From: Mycobacterium sp.
GTDB taxonomy: Bacteria > Actinomycetota > Actinomycetes > Mycobacteriales > Mycobacteriaceae
DNA length: 64,000 nt
Reading direction: 5' to 3'
NCBI GenBank assembly: GCA_025965895.1
Contig: JAOPWC010000099.1
Location: forward strand, 1 to 64,000
Part shown: positions 1 to 8,985 of the stretch, piece after piece
How the letters are laid out: each line of letters opens with the position of its first letter
Position numbering within the stretch: the stretch's first letter is position 1
Notes under the pieces: generated by a model
Database searches by the model: none
Seen by the model: only the letters and a program-made list of their open reading frames with translations
Told to the model about the DNA's origin: nothing
Program-made: the position numbers and the translations under genes

Positions 1-214
1 GCAGCACGATCGCCACCCGATCACCCCTGCGCACCCCCCGACCCACCAGATCCGCGGCGATCGACAGCGCCTGCTGCCGAACCTGCGCCATCGGGACCTC
101 GTGGTCTTCCTCGCGGCGGTCCACAAACACCAAGCGCTCACCACTGTGCGCAGCCGCGGCCAGCATCTCCGTCAGCGTCGCGTACTTCGGAACAAGCGGG
201 GGATCTCCCCTCAC
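1..214 (-). CDS. AMP-dependent acyl ligase (FAAL-like), N-terminal fragment
   Basis: Only the first 71 codons lie in the window; the rest runs off the left edge. The GTG start at 214 overlaps the TGA of the upstream ACP gene (GTGA), so the two are translationally coupled. The fragment has the usual N-terminal layout of fatty-acyl-AMP ligases and acyl-CoA synthetases: a conserved FVDRREED strand, a long helix (VRQQALSIAADLVGRGV) and the turn RRGDRVAIVL. An adenylate-forming ligase beside a free-standing ACP suggests transfer of an activated fatty acid to that ACP. FAAL rather than CoA ligase is inferred from this pairing; the insertion that would decide it lies outside the window. Confidence 0.7.
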   Translation of the reverse strand, partial: MRGDPPLVPKYATLTEMLAAAAHSGERLVFVDRREEDHEVPMAQVRQQALSIAADLVGRGVRRGDRVAIVL

Positions 215-477
215 GACCGCTCCTGAATGCGGCGGACCACCAGACGTGCCAGGTCGGCAACGGTCTGGATCTCGTCCGCGTCCCCCTCTTCCAACTGAAT
301 GTCGTAGCGGGCTTCGATCTTGAAGACAAGCGACATGATCTTGAGTGAATCCATCCCGCGACTCTCGAGGGTCGAGTCGGCCGTGAGATCGACAGGGCCC
401 ACCTCAGCGCGGACGAGGTCGATGATCGCCTGGGTCACGGCCTCAACACTCGGCGACTTCTCTGCTGGCAACGTCAT
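211..477 (-). CDS. Free-standing acyl carrier protein
   Basis: An 88-residue ACP. The phosphopantetheine attachment motif GMDSLKIM is clear, with the serine at residue 44. Four-helix spacing is normal: an acidic helix 2 follows the serine and there is an acidic C-terminal third. ATG 477 was chosen because it has a purine-rich GGGGG site about 10 nt upstream and gives a normal ACP length; an upstream in-frame extension to 576 has no ACP character. The gene precedes and overlaps the acyl-AMP ligase, so it probably accepts the acyl chain that enzyme activates. Product pathway unknown from this window. Confidence 0.88.
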   Translation of the reverse strand: MTLPAEKSPSVEAVTQAIIDLVRAEVGPVDLTADSTLESRGMDSLKIMSLVFKIEARYDIQLEEGDADEIQTVADLARLVVRRIQERS

Positions 478-668
478 GAAAACCACCCCCTGGTCAAAGC
501 GGTGAAAGCCGGTGAAGGGGTCGACACGCTCACCGTCCGGCTTCGCAGGCGTGTATCGCGCGCGCGTCGACCGCACGCTCGTGACACGAAGAAACGTGCC
601 CTACGGTTCAACGCCATCGCACAGCCCCCACCCCGGCGCACCGCGGCCGCACCCGTGGCCGACCTGCG

Positions 669-706
669 TGCTGGCAACGTCATCAAACCCATCAAACCCA
701 CCCCCG
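669..706 (-). repeat. Imperfect copy of the ACP start region (463-493)
   Basis: On the minus strand both places read a G-run, a GGTTT tract and then ATGACGTTGCCAGCA, which would encode MTLPA. The downstream copy is the true ACP start. The upstream copy continues into unrelated sequence. This looks like a partial tandem duplication of the leader and first five codons. Confidence 0.7.
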
Positions 707-799
707 GGGTTACTACATGGAAAGTCGCGAACTTTGCTGTTTACCGCGGCGTCAATCATAAAACGCGCTCACTCGCCGGCGCAGCAGATTAGCGCTACC

Positions 800-814
800 G
801 CTCACAAAGTGAGC
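800..814 (-). terminator. Possible terminator hairpin after the alpha/beta hydrolase
   Basis: GCTCAC-AAA-GTGAGC is a perfect 6-bp stem about 30 nt past the hydrolase stop. There is no U-tract, so intrinsic termination is uncertain. Confidence 0.3.
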
Positions 815-842
815 GGATGTGAACCGCGACCGCATCGAGCGG

Positions 843-1673
843 CTAGCCGGTGCGACTCGGCAGAAGCCCCTTGGTCCTCAGCCAGTCGAGCGCAATCGTG
901 TTGAACCGGTCGTGCTGCTCGAAATAGCCGAGATGTCCGCCGCCTTCGAGGAGCTTGAATTCAGCACCATCGATGTGGTCGGCGAGATATTTCCCATGCT
1001 CGACGGGGACGTCCTCGTCCAGCGTTCCCGACATGATCAGCGTGGGAACACCCTTGATCCGTGGCAGAACGTCGTGGTTCCGCGTGTTCCTGAGGATCAG
1101 ATAACGGTTGCGAACGGTCCGTCTCGGCATTGCCGACACCGTGCGCATGAACAGATCGCCGAGTTCCCGGTCGCGGTCCCCGCAAACCAGAACACGTGAA
1201 CGACCAGCGAGGAAACTGGTCGGTACCACATAGGACCCGACCAGACCCACATTGATCATCAGCCGCTGCGGAAAGCGCGGGAATGACGAGCAGATCACCA
1301 TCCCGTTGAGCCGATCCGGGTGATCCGCGGCGTAGCGGGCGGTGAAGAGCCCGCCCATCGATGACGCAATGATCGTCACCGGAGCAAGATCGAGTTGCTC
1401 GATGATGTCGGCCAGGTCGGCGGTGAAGCCGTCGGCATTGTTGGCACGAGGTCCCGATTCGCGGTAGTCGTAGACGATCGTGCGGAAATGCTGAGCGAAG
1501 ACCGGCGCCTGGTATTTCCAGAAGTCCATGGTCAGCAGAGCGCCGTTGGTGAAGACCAGGTTCGGCGCATCGCGCGGTCCCAGGTCGAGGTAGGGCAGAT
1601 CCTCGCCGTCGATCCGGATTGATTTCCGTGCGGTCGCTTTGATGTTGTCCCAGTCAGCTTGCGTGAAAGTCAT
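843..1673 (-). CDS. Alpha/beta hydrolase
   Basis: A 276-residue single-domain alpha/beta hydrolase. The nucleophile elbow reads ASSMG around Ser105 (Ala replaces the usual first Gly). The acid is probably the Asp in the SGTLDEDVP strand, and the catalytic His is in GGGHLGYFEQHD near the C-terminus. The oxyanion-hole region is LVFTNGALLTMDFW. ATG 1673 has a strong AAAGGAGG site about 8 nt upstream; a longer in-frame reading to 1757 has no such signal. Substrate cannot be told from sequence. It is divergent from the phosphoketolase gene and shares a 400-bp intergenic region with it. No signal peptide, so cytosolic. Confidence 0.85.
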   Translation of the reverse strand: MTFTQADWDNIKATARKSIRIDGEDLPYLDLGPRDAPNLVFTNGALLTMDFWKYQAPVFAQHFRTIVYDYRESGPRANNADGFTADLADIIEQLDLAPVTIIASSMGGLFTARYAADHPDRLNGMVICSSFPRFPQRLMINVGLVGSYVVPTSFLAGRSRVLVCGDRDRELGDLFMRTVSAMPRRTVRNRYLILRNTRNHDVLPRIKGVPTLIMSGTLDEDVPVEHGKYLADHIDGAEFKLLEGGGHLGYFEQHDRFNTIALDWLRTKGLLPSRTG

Positions 1674-2079
1674 CGTTGCGCCCCTCCTTTGGCAACGAGC
1701 TGAGCCTCGATTGATGTCCAGGCCGCTTCTTCCCCGGCTATCTTTGCGGGTCGACAAGCGTCACACACAACTTTTGCGAATTCTCATCTGTGTGGTCGCG
1801 AGAAAACGACGAGCGGATCACCAATACCGTGCCGTTGCGTCATCGTCGCGTTGCCCTGATCAGGGGGGTCTGACGATCGTGCCCCCGGTACAGCGCCCGC
1901 GCCGCCACACCGCCCAACACCGCCGCATAGGGGCCGAAATTTGTTGTCTCACAGGTTAACAACGCGAGAATGCTGGGCATGTCGCGCAGGTTTGGGACGG
2001 CTGATCACCGGGGAGTCTTGCCTTGGCGGATGTCCGGGGAGGACGGTTGTTCGCGAACCTTGAGCAGAGAGGTCGACGG
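1674..2079. other. Divergent promoter region, 406 bp
   Basis: Lies between the divergently transcribed hydrolase and phosphoketolase genes and must hold both promoters. No KstR-type palindrome seen. An in-frame TTG at 2023 could extend the phosphoketolase by 19 residues, but they look non-coding. Confidence 0.5.
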
Positions 2080-4539
2080 ATGTCTCAGTTGGCGAGTATG
2101 GGCGGCGACACCTCGGCGGATTATGAAGGCGGAACCAGCGGCGAGACGCGACCTCCCCGGCCGTACGTGCTGGATGACGTCGAAGGGCCGCTGAACCGCG
2201 AAGAGCTCACGCAGATCGATGCCTGGTGGCGAGCGGCAAACTACCTCGCGGTCGGCCAGATTTACCTGTTGGACAATCCGCTGCTGCGCGAGCCGCTGAC
2301 CGCGGAGCACATCAAGCCGCGGCTGCTCGGGCATTTCGGCACCGTCCCGGGTCTGAACCTGGTCTGGACACACGCCAACCGCGAGATCGTCCGGAGAAAC
2401 CTCGACGCGGTGTTCGTCGCGGGCCCCGGCCATGGCGGACCCGGACCCAACGCCTGCGGTTGGCTGGAAGGCACGTACTCGGAGCTGTACAGCCACATCG
2501 ACCAGGACGCCGCCGGTATGAAGCGGTTCTTCGCCCAGTTCTCGTTCCCCGGCGGCGTGCCGAGCCACTGCGCCCCGGAGACTCCCGGCTCTTTCCACGA
2601 AGGGGGCGAACTCGGATACTCGCTGCTGCACGCCTTCGGAGCGGCCTTCGACAGCCCCGACCTCACCGTCTTCTGCGTCGTCGGCGACGGGGAGGCCGAG
2701 ACCGCGCCGTTGGCGACCAGCTGGCATGCCAACACGTTTTTGAACCCGGCTCGCGATGGCGCTGTCCTGCCGATCCTTGCGTTGAACGAATACAAGATCG
2801 CCAACCCGACCGTCCTCGCCCGCATCCCCGAATCGCAGTTGCTCGAACTGTTGCGGGGCTACGGCTACGAGCCGACTGTAGTCGCCGGCGATAACCCGGC
2901 TGCGGTGCACCAGGCGATGGCCGCAGCCCTCGACAAGTGCCTGGACCGCATCGCCGGGATCCAGTACGCGGCACGCTCGGACGGCGTGGAGCCTCCGTAC
3001 CACTGGCCGATGATCGTGATGCGCACGCCGAAAGGCTGGACCTGTCCACCGGTGGTGGATGGTCAGCGCGTGGAAGGCACCTTCCGTGCGCATCAAGTGC
3101 CGCTGCCCGCGGTCCGGTCCAACCAGGCCCACCGCCACGTCCTCGAGCAGTGGCTGCGGTCCTACCGACCGGAGGAGCTGTTCGACGACAACGGCTCCCC
3201 GGTCCCTGAACTGCGGGAGCTGGCCCCAACGGGTGAGCGACGCATGAGCGCCAACCCCGTCGCCAACGGCGGCGCAAATCGCCGTGACCTCCGGCTGCCG
3301 GACTGGCGGGCATACGGTGTCGAAGTCGGCACTCCCGGAACCGAATCGCATGAAGCCACCCGTGTGCTCGGCACCTGGCTGCGCGACGTCACCGCTCAGA
3401 ACCCGTCCAACTTCCTCACGTTCGCACCAGACGAGCTGGCCAGCAACCGACTTCAGGACATTCTGGACGTCACGGGGCGCGACTGGCAGGCGCTGATCGG
3501 CGAATTCGACGAGAAACTCGATCGCCGCGGCCGTGTGATCGAGGTGCTGTCGGAACATATGTGCCAGGGGCTGCTCGAGGGCTACCTCCTGACTGGCCGC
3601 CACGGACTGTTCACGTGCTACGAGGCGTTCATCCACATCGTCGACGCGATGTTCAATCAGCACGCGAAGTGGCTCGAGGCGAGTTCCCAGGTGCCGTGGC
3701 GGCGGCCCATCTCCAGCCTCAATTATCTTCTGTCATCCCATGTTTGGCGTCAGGACCACAACGGATTCACTCATCAGGACCCCGGCTTCCTCGACGTCGT
3801 GCTGAACAAACGCCCGGAGATTGTGCGGGTCTACCTGCCGCCGGACGCGAACACGCTGCTCTCCACTTACGACCACTGCCTACGGTCCACGCAGTACGTC
3901 AACGTCGTCGTCGCGGGCAAGCAGCCGCAACTCGACTGGTTGGCTGTGCAGGACGCGGCGTTGCATTGCGCCCGCGGTGCGGGCATCTGGCCGTGGGCCG
4001 GAAACAACGACGACACCGGGACTGTGCCCGACGTGGTGCTGGCGTGCGCCGGTGACATACCGACGCTGGAGACCCTGGCGGCAGCCTCCATCCTGCGTGA
4101 GCGGCTGCCGGAACTGCGGGTGCGCGTGGTCAACGTGGTGGACCTGATGCGACTGCTGCCCGACACCGAACACCCACATGGACTCCCCGACAATGAATTC
4201 GACACCCTCTTCACCCGGGACCGGCCCGTCATCTTCGCGTTCCACGGCTACCCCTGGCTGATCCACCGCCTGAGCTACCAGCGCGCCAACCACGCCGGAC
4301 TGCATGTGCGGGGCTACAAGGAGCGCGGGACGACCACCACACCGTTCGACATGGTCATGCTCAACGACCTGGACCGCTACCACCTCGTCGTCGACGTGAT
4401 CGACCGGGTGCCCACACTCCAGACCCGCGCCGCCACGCTGCGCCAAGACATGGTCGACGCCAGGCTTCGGGCCAGGACCTGGACCCGCGAGCACGGCGCC
4501 GACATTCCCGAAGTGGCGAACTGGACCTGGCCAGGGTGA
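2080..4539 (+). CDS. xfp: Xylulose-5-phosphate/fructose-6-phosphate phosphoketolase
   Basis: An 819-residue ThDP enzyme that cleaves xylulose 5-phosphate (and often fructose 6-phosphate) with phosphate to acetyl phosphate plus a triose or tetrose phosphate. Family motifs are in order: N-terminal [21 protein letters not shown], the [11 protein letters not shown] loop, [21 protein letters not shown], the ThDP/Mg motif [11 protein letters not shown], and in the PYR half [14 protein letters not shown] followed by [12 protein letters not shown]. Length fits the family (about 790-820). ATG 2080 has AGAGAGG about 7 nt upstream. The stop is 32 nt from a dehydrogenase gene, so the two may be co-transcribed. 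Not part of the steroid regulon as far as the sequence shows. Confidence 0.95.
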   Translation: MSQLASMGGDTSADYEGGTSGETRPPRPYVLDDVEGPLNREELTQIDAWWRAANYLAVGQIYLLDNPLLREPLTAEHIKPRLLGHFGTVPGLNLVWTHANREIVRRNLDAVFVAGPGHGGPGPNACGWLEGTYSELYSHIDQDAAGMKRFFAQFSFPGGVPSHCAPETPGSFHEGGELGYSLLHAFGAAFDSPDLTVFCVVGDGEAETAPLATSWHANTFLNPARDGAVLPILALNEYKIANPTVLARIPESQLLELLRGYGYEPTVVAGDNPAAVHQAMAAALDKCLDRIAGIQYAARSDGVEPPYHWPMIVMRTPKGWTCPPVVDGQRVEGTFRAHQVPLPAVRSNQAHRHVLEQWLRSYRPEELFDDNGSPVPELRELAPTGERRMSANPVANGGANRRDLRLPDWRAYGVEVGTPGTESHEATRVLGTWLRDVTAQNPSNFLTFAPDELASNRLQDILDVTGRDWQALIGEFDEKLDRRGRVIEVLSEHMCQGLLEGYLLTGRHGLFTCYEAFIHIVDAMFNQHAKWLEASSQVPWRRPISSLNYLLSSHVWRQDHNGFTHQDPGFLDVVLNKRPEIVRVYLPPDANTLLSTYDHCLRSTQYVNVVVAGKQPQLDWLAVQDAALHCARGAGIWPWAGNNDDTGTVPDVVLACAGDIPTLETLAAASILRERLPELRVRVVNVVDLMRLLPDTEHPHGLPDNEFDTLFTRDRPVIFAFHGYPWLIHRLSYQRANHAGLHVRGYKERGTTTTPFDMVMLNDLDRYHLVVDVIDRVPTLQTRAATLRQDMVDARLRARTWTREHGADIPEVANWTWPG

Positions 4540-4571
4540 ACTCCTCGGTCAATAGGAGTAAACGTGGACCT

Positions 4572-5471
4572 ATGGACGTCGGGTTTATCGGGTTGGGTCA
4601 AATGGGTTCGGGTATGGCCTTGAACCTCGCCAAGGCCGGTCACAATGAGACGGTTTACAACCGGTCACCAGAGAAAATGGAACCGCTGGTTCAGGCAGGG
4701 GCGCGGCCCGCGAAATCCGTGGCCGACGCATGCCGCGGCGAAGTGGTTTTCACCATGCTCGCCGATGATGCGGCCGTCGAAGCCGTCACGTTCGGCGATG
4801 ACGGAATCCTGGCATCGCTGTCGAAGGGCGCGACCCACATCTCGTCGAGCACGATCAGCACAGCCCTGTCCGAACGGCTGACGCAGGCGCACGCCGACGC
4901 CGGCCAGAATTTCTTGGCGGCGCCGGTATTCGGGCGACCCGACGCCGCCCGTGCCGGGAAGCTGTTCATCATCGTCGCCGGTGCCGCGGACACCATCGAA
5001 AAGATGTCGCCGCTCTTCGACGTGATCGGCCAGCGCACGTTCACCGTCAGCGACACACCGAAGAATGCCAACCTCGTGAAGCTCAGCGGGAACTTCCTGA
5101 TCGCGGTGGTGATCGAGTCCCTCGGCGAAGCGATGGCACTGGTCAGCAAGGCCGGCGTCGACAAGCACGCGTACCTGGAGGTCCTGACGTCGACACTGTT
5201 CGGTGCGCCGGTGTACAAGACTTACGGCGGCCTGATCGCAGACGAACAGTTCGAGCCCCCGGGGTTTGCGGCGCCGCTCGGCCTCAAAGACGTCCGGCTG
5301 GCCCTGACCGCCGGAGAGGAGCTACGGGTACCGCTACCGTTCGCCAGCCTGGTGCGCGATCGCTTCATCACGCTGCTGGCCCATGGCGGCGACAAGCTGG
5401 ATTGGGCTGCCGTCGGCAGCGTGGCCGCATGGGAGGCAGGGGCAGGAAGCCTCAAGACGTCCAGCGGTTAA
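4572..5471 (+). CDS. NAD(P)-dependent beta-hydroxyacid dehydrogenase (3-HIBADH family)
   Basis: A 299-residue member of the 6-phosphogluconate/3-hydroxyisobutyrate dehydrogenase superfamily. It opens with the Rossmann motif VGFIGLGQMGSGMALNL. The substrate-binding segment is AAPVFGRPDAARAGKLFIIVAG, and the catalytic Lys is in NLVKLSGNFLIA; an all-alpha C-terminal domain follows. ATG 4572 places the glycine motif at residues 7-12, normal for the family; an earlier in-frame GTG at 4536 overlaps the phosphoketolase stop and would add 12 residues. Gly/Ala-rich active-site segments resemble glyoxylate/succinic-semialdehyde reductase-type members, but the substrate is not clear. Ends 9 nt from the convergent SDR. 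Confidence 0.88.
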   Translation: MDVGFIGLGQMGSGMALNLAKAGHNETVYNRSPEKMEPLVQAGARPAKSVADACRGEVVFTMLADDAAVEAVTFGDDGILASLSKGATHISSSTISTALSERLTQAHADAGQNFLAAPVFGRPDAARAGKLFIIVAGAADTIEKMSPLFDVIGQRTFTVSDTPKNANLVKLSGNFLIAVVIESLGEAMALVSKAGVDKHAYLEVLTSTLFGAPVYKTYGGLIADEQFEPPGFAAPLGLKDVRLALTAGEELRVPLPFASLVRDRFITLLAHGGDKLDWAAVGSVAAWEAGAGSLKTSSG

Positions 5472-5480
5472 TTCACGAGG

Positions 5481-6311
5481 TCAATCAACGACGCCGCGCA
5501 GGCCCTCCGCGCCGAAGACCGGCTCGAGCATCCCGGTGAAGTCCGGTCCGCGCCGCAGCGACTGGCCGCCGTCAACGTTGATGACCTGGCCGGTGATCCA
5601 GCTGGCCGCGTCACTGAGCAGGAACAACGCCAACGCGGCGACGTCCTCCACCTCTCCGACTCTCGGCAGCGGGGTGTTGATCTGATAGTCGTCGAACACG
5701 GCCTGAGTTTGCATCACCGGCGCCACCAGATCCGTACGCGTCAGCCCCGGGCGAATAGCGTTGACGCGCACCCATGAGGCGCCGAGTTCGTCTGCCGCCA
5801 ACATCATCAAGTTGTCGACCGCGGCCTTGGTCGGCCCGTAAGCGCCGAACCATCGGTGGGTGTTGGAGGACGCGATCGACGAGATGCCGACGAACGACCC
5901 GCCCCCGCCACGTACCAGTTCCCTGGCTGCGTGTTTCAGGACGTACATGGTTCCGTTGACGTTGAGATCCACCGTGCGACGCCACGCGTCCGAGTCGATC
6001 TGCGTGATCGGTCCGATGGTCTCCGAACCGCCGGCACAGTGCACGGCGCCGTGCAACCGGCCGGTCCATGCCGTCGCCGCTTCGACGACTCGGCCCACCT
6101 CGTCCTCGTTGGTCACGTCGGCCGGCTCGTACAACACCGAGCCGGGACCCTTGGCCGTGAGGTCGCCGGTGGCCGCGGCCAGCCGATCGGCATTGCGGCC
6201 GACGATCATCACGTTCGCCCCGGCTCCGGCGAGCGCCTCGGTGACTCCCTTGCCGATACCGCTGCCACCGCCTGTGACAAGGTAAGTCCGGTCCGTCAAC
6301 AGCAGCCGCAC
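5481..6311 (-). CDS. Short-chain dehydrogenase/reductase
   Basis: A 276-residue classical SDR. It has the TGGGSGIG cofactor motif near residues 14-21, HCAGG in place of NNAG, the catalytic Ser in GISSIASS and the YGPTK Tyr-Lys pair. An Arg after the glycine-rich turn (GRNADR) suggests NADPH. The promoter carries an 18-bp inverted repeat ending 20 nt upstream of the start that fits the KstR consensus, so the enzyme may reduce or oxidise a steroid or acyl-CoA intermediate. Function inferred from context only; no close family is recognised. Confidence 0.85.
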   Translation of the reverse strand: MRLLLTDRTYLVTGGGSGIGKGVTEALAGAGANVMIVGRNADRLAAATGDLTAKGPGSVLYEPADVTNEDEVGRVVEAATAWTGRLHGAVHCAGGSETIGPITQIDSDAWRRTVDLNVNGTMYVLKHAARELVRGGGGSFVGISSIASSNTHRWFGAYGPTKAAVDNLMMLAADELGASWVRVNAIRPGLTRTDLVAPVMQTQAVFDDYQINTPLPRVGEVEDVAALALFLLSDAASWITGQVINVDGGQSLRRGPDFTGMLEPVFGAEGLRGVVD

Positions 6312-6330
6312 CGCAACCCCTTACGCCGAA

Positions 6331-6348
6331 ACTGAAACACGTTTCAGT
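6331..6348. promoter_or_regulatory. KstR-like operator upstream of the SDR
   Basis: ACTGAAACACGTTTCAGT is an inverted repeat with an AC spacer. The inner 14 bases (6333-6346) match TnnAACnnGTTnnA exactly, although the flanking pairs (TGA/TCA) differ from the TAG/CTA seen at most other sites here. Another TetR-type repressor could use it instead. Confidence 0.55.
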
Positions 6349-6382
6349 AATGGAACCACGCTTGGCGGCTTCCGCACAGCGG

Positions 6383-7273
6383 TTATGGGGTGTCCCTGGC
6401 CGCAAGCTTCGGCGGCCCAGCCGCGCGCCAGTCCGGCACCTCCGGCGGCCTGGCCACCGCCATCCGGTCGTCGTAGTACGCGCTCCAATGCGCGTGACCG
6501 AGCTCGTGTATGTGGAAGGTGTGCCGCAGCGCCTCGGTGAATCCCATGGTGTCTGCCGCTGCGTTCACCGAATCCTTTACCAGCAGGGCCGCAATCGTCG
6601 GCCGCTGCGCGATCCGGCGCGCAAACTGCAGCGTGCGGTCCTCGAGCTCGTCGAGTGGAAACACCTTCGACACCATGCCAAGGCGATAAGCCTCATCGGC
6701 GTCAATCGAATCACCGGTCAATAAAAGCTCTTTCGCTTTACGTGGGCCGAATTCCCAGGGATGGGCGAAATATTCGACTCCAGGCATGCCAAGCCGGGCA
6801 GCGACCACGTCGCTGAACTTCGCGTTGTCGGCCGCCACGATGAGATCACACGCCCATATCAACATCAGCCCGGCGGAGATCGCGTTGCCCTGGACCTGCG
6901 CGATGGTGATCTTGCGAAGATCCCGCCACGAGCGGGTGTTCTCGAAGAAATAATGCCATTCCTGCAGATAAATCTTCTCAACGACGCTGGTCAGCGAGCC
7001 GCCGCGGTCACGGAACGTCGGATGTTGGCCGGGGCCGGGTGTCCGCTCGGCGATCGCCTGCTCCGAACCCAGGTCGTGACCCGCGGAGAAGTTCCTGCCG
7101 CGCGCCGCCAAGATAACCACCCGCACAATGTCGTCGGCCTCGGCACGCTTGAACGCCTCATCGAGCGCAACCAACAGCGTGCGTGACTGCGCATTCTGGG
7201 CTTCCGGGCGATTCAGCCAGATGCGCGCGATGCGCCCGTCATCGAGGGTCTCGTACTCCACCGAATCCGTCAT
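6383..7273 (-). CDS. Enoyl-CoA hydratase/isomerase family protein
   Basis: A 296-residue crotonase-fold protein. The oxyanion-hole segments are visible: RGRNFSAGHDL (first) and QGNAISAGLMLIWACDLIVAADNAKF (second). The usual acidic catalytic residues are not both obvious: the second segment has AISAG where hydratases often have GxxxGGG, so the chemistry may differ from simple hydration. C-terminal helices (RHTFHIHELGHAHW) complete the trimer interface. Divergent from the ECF sigma factor with only 62 bp between starts. It lies upstream of the SDR on the same strand, but a KstR-like box separates them. Confidence 0.85.
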   Translation of the reverse strand: MTDSVEYETLDDGRIARIWLNRPEAQNAQSRTLLVALDEAFKRAEADDIVRVVILAARGRNFSAGHDLGSEQAIAERTPGPGQHPTFRDRGGSLTSVVEKIYLQEWHYFFENTRSWRDLRKITIAQVQGNAISAGLMLIWACDLIVAADNAKFSDVVAARLGMPGVEYFAHPWEFGPRKAKELLLTGDSIDADEAYRLGMVSKVFPLDELEDRTLQFARRIAQRPTIAALLVKDSVNAAADTMGFTEALRHTFHIHELGHAHWSAYYDDRMAVARPPEVPDWRAAGPPKLAARDTP

Positions 7274-7335
7274 CCGGGCAGCGTAACCCCCGCCACTATT
7301 GATTATTAAGAGCCCCGTTCAGACAGGCAGGCACG

Positions 7336-7875
7336 ATGGCACGAATCGACCTGGCCCCGCGGCCAGTGCTGCGGGTGGTATCCGACGCTCGGTACGACGA
7401 CTGGGAGGCTGTCTATCAGGACAATGCCAACTGGGTTTACCGGACCATCTATGCGCGGGTGGGCAACCAGGCCGACGCGGAAGACCTCACCGCGGAGGTC
7501 TTCCTCGCCGCGCTGCGTCCGCTGCGAATCCCTGCCACCGTCACGGAGGTCCGCGCCTACCTGCGGGCGACCGCCAGTACCGTGCTCGCCGCGCATTGGC
7601 GCGGAAGAATGGGACGCGAAATCACGTCGATCGACGACATCGGATTCGCCGCGGCCGACACCGGACAAGCCATCGGTACCGGCCCGCGGTCCGTACTCGC
7701 GGTGCTGGCGAAGCTGCCCGACAACTATCGCCGCATCCTGCAGCTACGGTTTCTTCAAGGCCGCTCGATTAACGAGTCGGCCGCGGAGCTTGGGATCAGC
7801 GTCGGCAACGCCAAGGTGCTGCAGCATCGCGCCTTGCGGCTGGCGGCGCAGATGAACGAGAAGGACGAGCGATGA
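7336..7875 (+). CDS. ECF-type RNA polymerase sigma factor
   Basis: A 179-residue sigma-70 family protein with only regions 2 and 4. Region 2 spans about residues 20-60 (WVYRTIYARVGNQADAEDLTAEVFLAAL). Region 4 spans about 115-170 (LAKLPDNYRRILQLRFLQG, then helix-turn-helix SINESAAELGISVGNAKVLQHRAL). Its stop overlaps the next start (ATGA), coupling it to the Rieske protein. In such pairs the second gene usually encodes the sigma regulator, which here would be a redox protein. Target promoters are unknown. Confidence 0.93.
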   Translation: MARIDLAPRPVLRVVSDARYDDWEAVYQDNANWVYRTIYARVGNQADAEDLTAEVFLAALRPLRIPATVTEVRAYLRATASTVLAAHWRGRMGREITSIDDIGFAAADTGQAIGTGPRSVLAVLAKLPDNYRRILQLRFLQGRSINESAAELGISVGNAKVLQHRALRLAAQMNEKDER

Positions 7876-8573
7876 ATGCCCGAGAATTGCGTCGATACGT
7901 TGACGACCTGCTGCGCGGCCGCCGGCCCAAACCGTTCCACACGGACGAGTTCGAGGCGGCCCAGATCCGCACGGCGATCGCCCTGCGCGCGGCCCGACCA
8001 GAAGGCGACGCGCCGCGCGAGGAGTTCCTCACCGACCTGCACAGTCGGCTGGCCGCGCAGATGGAGGGCAACACGAGTCCGACGCCGAAGGCCTCGGCGA
8101 CGCGGCGGCAGGTAATCGTCGGCACGTCCGCGGCGGCGGCCGCTGCGGTGGCGGCGGTGACGGCCGACCGGCTGCTGTTCGGCGGGCACACCACAGGCGG
8201 GACCGGCACTGCCGATGGTGGCGAGCTGGTGCCCAACAGTGGCAATTGGCAGCCCGTCGCGGCCAGCAAGGACATTGCCGAGGGTGATATGCGCCCGTTC
8301 GAGGTGGGATCGCTGATCGGATTCGTTCGCCGAGTCGACGGGCGCGCCGAGGCCGTCTCCGGAGTGTGTACACACCAGGGTTGCCGGCTGTGGTTCGACA
8401 AACCCGACGACTCCCTGCGCTGCCCATGCCACACCACGTCGTTCGCCCCCACCGGGCAGGTTCTCACGCATCAGCTCCCGATCGCGCCAAAGCCGTTGCC
8501 GCGGCTGGAAGCTCGTGAGCGCAGCGGCACGATCGAGGTTTTCGCACCGGCGACGCCCGCGCAGCCGTCATAA
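7872..8573 (+). CDS. Membrane-anchored Rieske protein, putative redox anti-sigma factor
   Basis: A 233-residue protein in three parts. Residues 1-70 are a charged, helical, Cys-free segment (RELRRYVDDLLRGRRPKPF onward) in the position of a cytosolic anti-sigma domain. Around residues 78-95 is TRRQVIVGTSAAAAAAVAAV, a single hydrophobic segment with a twin-Arg start. Residues about 115-225 form a Rieske domain with CTHQGC and CPCHTTSF ligands binding a 2Fe-2S cluster. It overlaps the sigma gene by 4 nt. The fold and ligands are seen; the anti-sigma role is inferred from layout and coupling. A plain exported Rieske protein is the alternative. Confidence 0.8.
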   Translation: MNARELRRYVDDLLRGRRPKPFHTDEFEAAQIRTAIALRAARPEGDAPREEFLTDLHSRLAAQMEGNTSPTPKASATRRQVIVGTSAAAAAAVAAVTADRLLFGGHTTGGTGTADGGELVPNSGNWQPVAASKDIAEGDMRPFEVGSLIGFVRRVDGRAEAVSGVCTHQGCRLWFDKPDDSLRCPCHTTSFAPTGQVLTHQLPIAPKPLPRLEARERSGTIEVFAPATPAQPS

Positions 8574-8820
8574 TCCGCACCACCAGGCAACTCGTAGAAC
8601 TTGTGCAGATTACTTTCAGTTTCCATAGAATCCACCAAACGAACGGTCGGCGAAACAACGGAAAGCCTGGAGATGGCGAGGATACAACTTCGAGTTCGAC
8701 GGCGTAATCCTTGCGGGGTCCGAACGCCCATCGCACAGCGCGACACTACGGTCGAGCAGAGCCGTAGCCGGGAAGGGGCAGCACGTGGGGCAGTGGCCGC
8801 CTTCGCCTAGAGTTGATCGC

Positions 8821-8985
8821 ATGCCCGCAAAATCTGACCCAGCCGAGATCGGCGACGTGGAGCCGCTCGCCGACAGCACCGCTCGTCAGGCCAGGCGGGT
8901 AGTTGCCGCCTACGCCACTGACGCGGATGAATGCCGGATTTTCCTGTCGATGCTCGGCATTGGACCAGCGAAACACGAGTCGTAA
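8821..8985 (+). CDS. Small conserved mycobacterial protein upstream of otsA
   Basis: A 54-residue protein ending immediately before the otsA start (stop 8983-8985, otsA ATG 8986). It is acidic at the N-terminus, with a helical ARQARRVVAAYATDADECRIFLSMLGI core and one Cys. Size and position match M. tuberculosis Rv3489. Tight linkage suggests translation coupled to otsA. The 247 bp upstream (8574-8820) hold no other gene. Function unknown. Confidence 0.75.
   Translation: MPAKSDPAEIGDVEPLADSTARQARRVVAAYATDADECRIFLSMLGIGPAKHES

Larger units (their letters stand above)
478..842. other. Intergenic region, 365 bp, with a duplicated ACP leader
   Basis: No convincing gene. It holds a second copy of the ACP translation-start region (669-706) and a small inverted repeat (800-814). 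GC-rich codon-like stretches on both strands have no recognisable protein features. Confidence 0.6.

Noticed and set aside
2005..3663. 552-residue open frame antisense to phosphoketolase
   Set aside because: Shadow frame of a GC-rich gene; no family features, and the plus-strand protein is unmistakable.
8595..8608. TAGAACTTGTGCA as a KstR box
   Set aside because: The right half reads GTG, not GTT, and it lacks symmetry; not near a steroid gene start.
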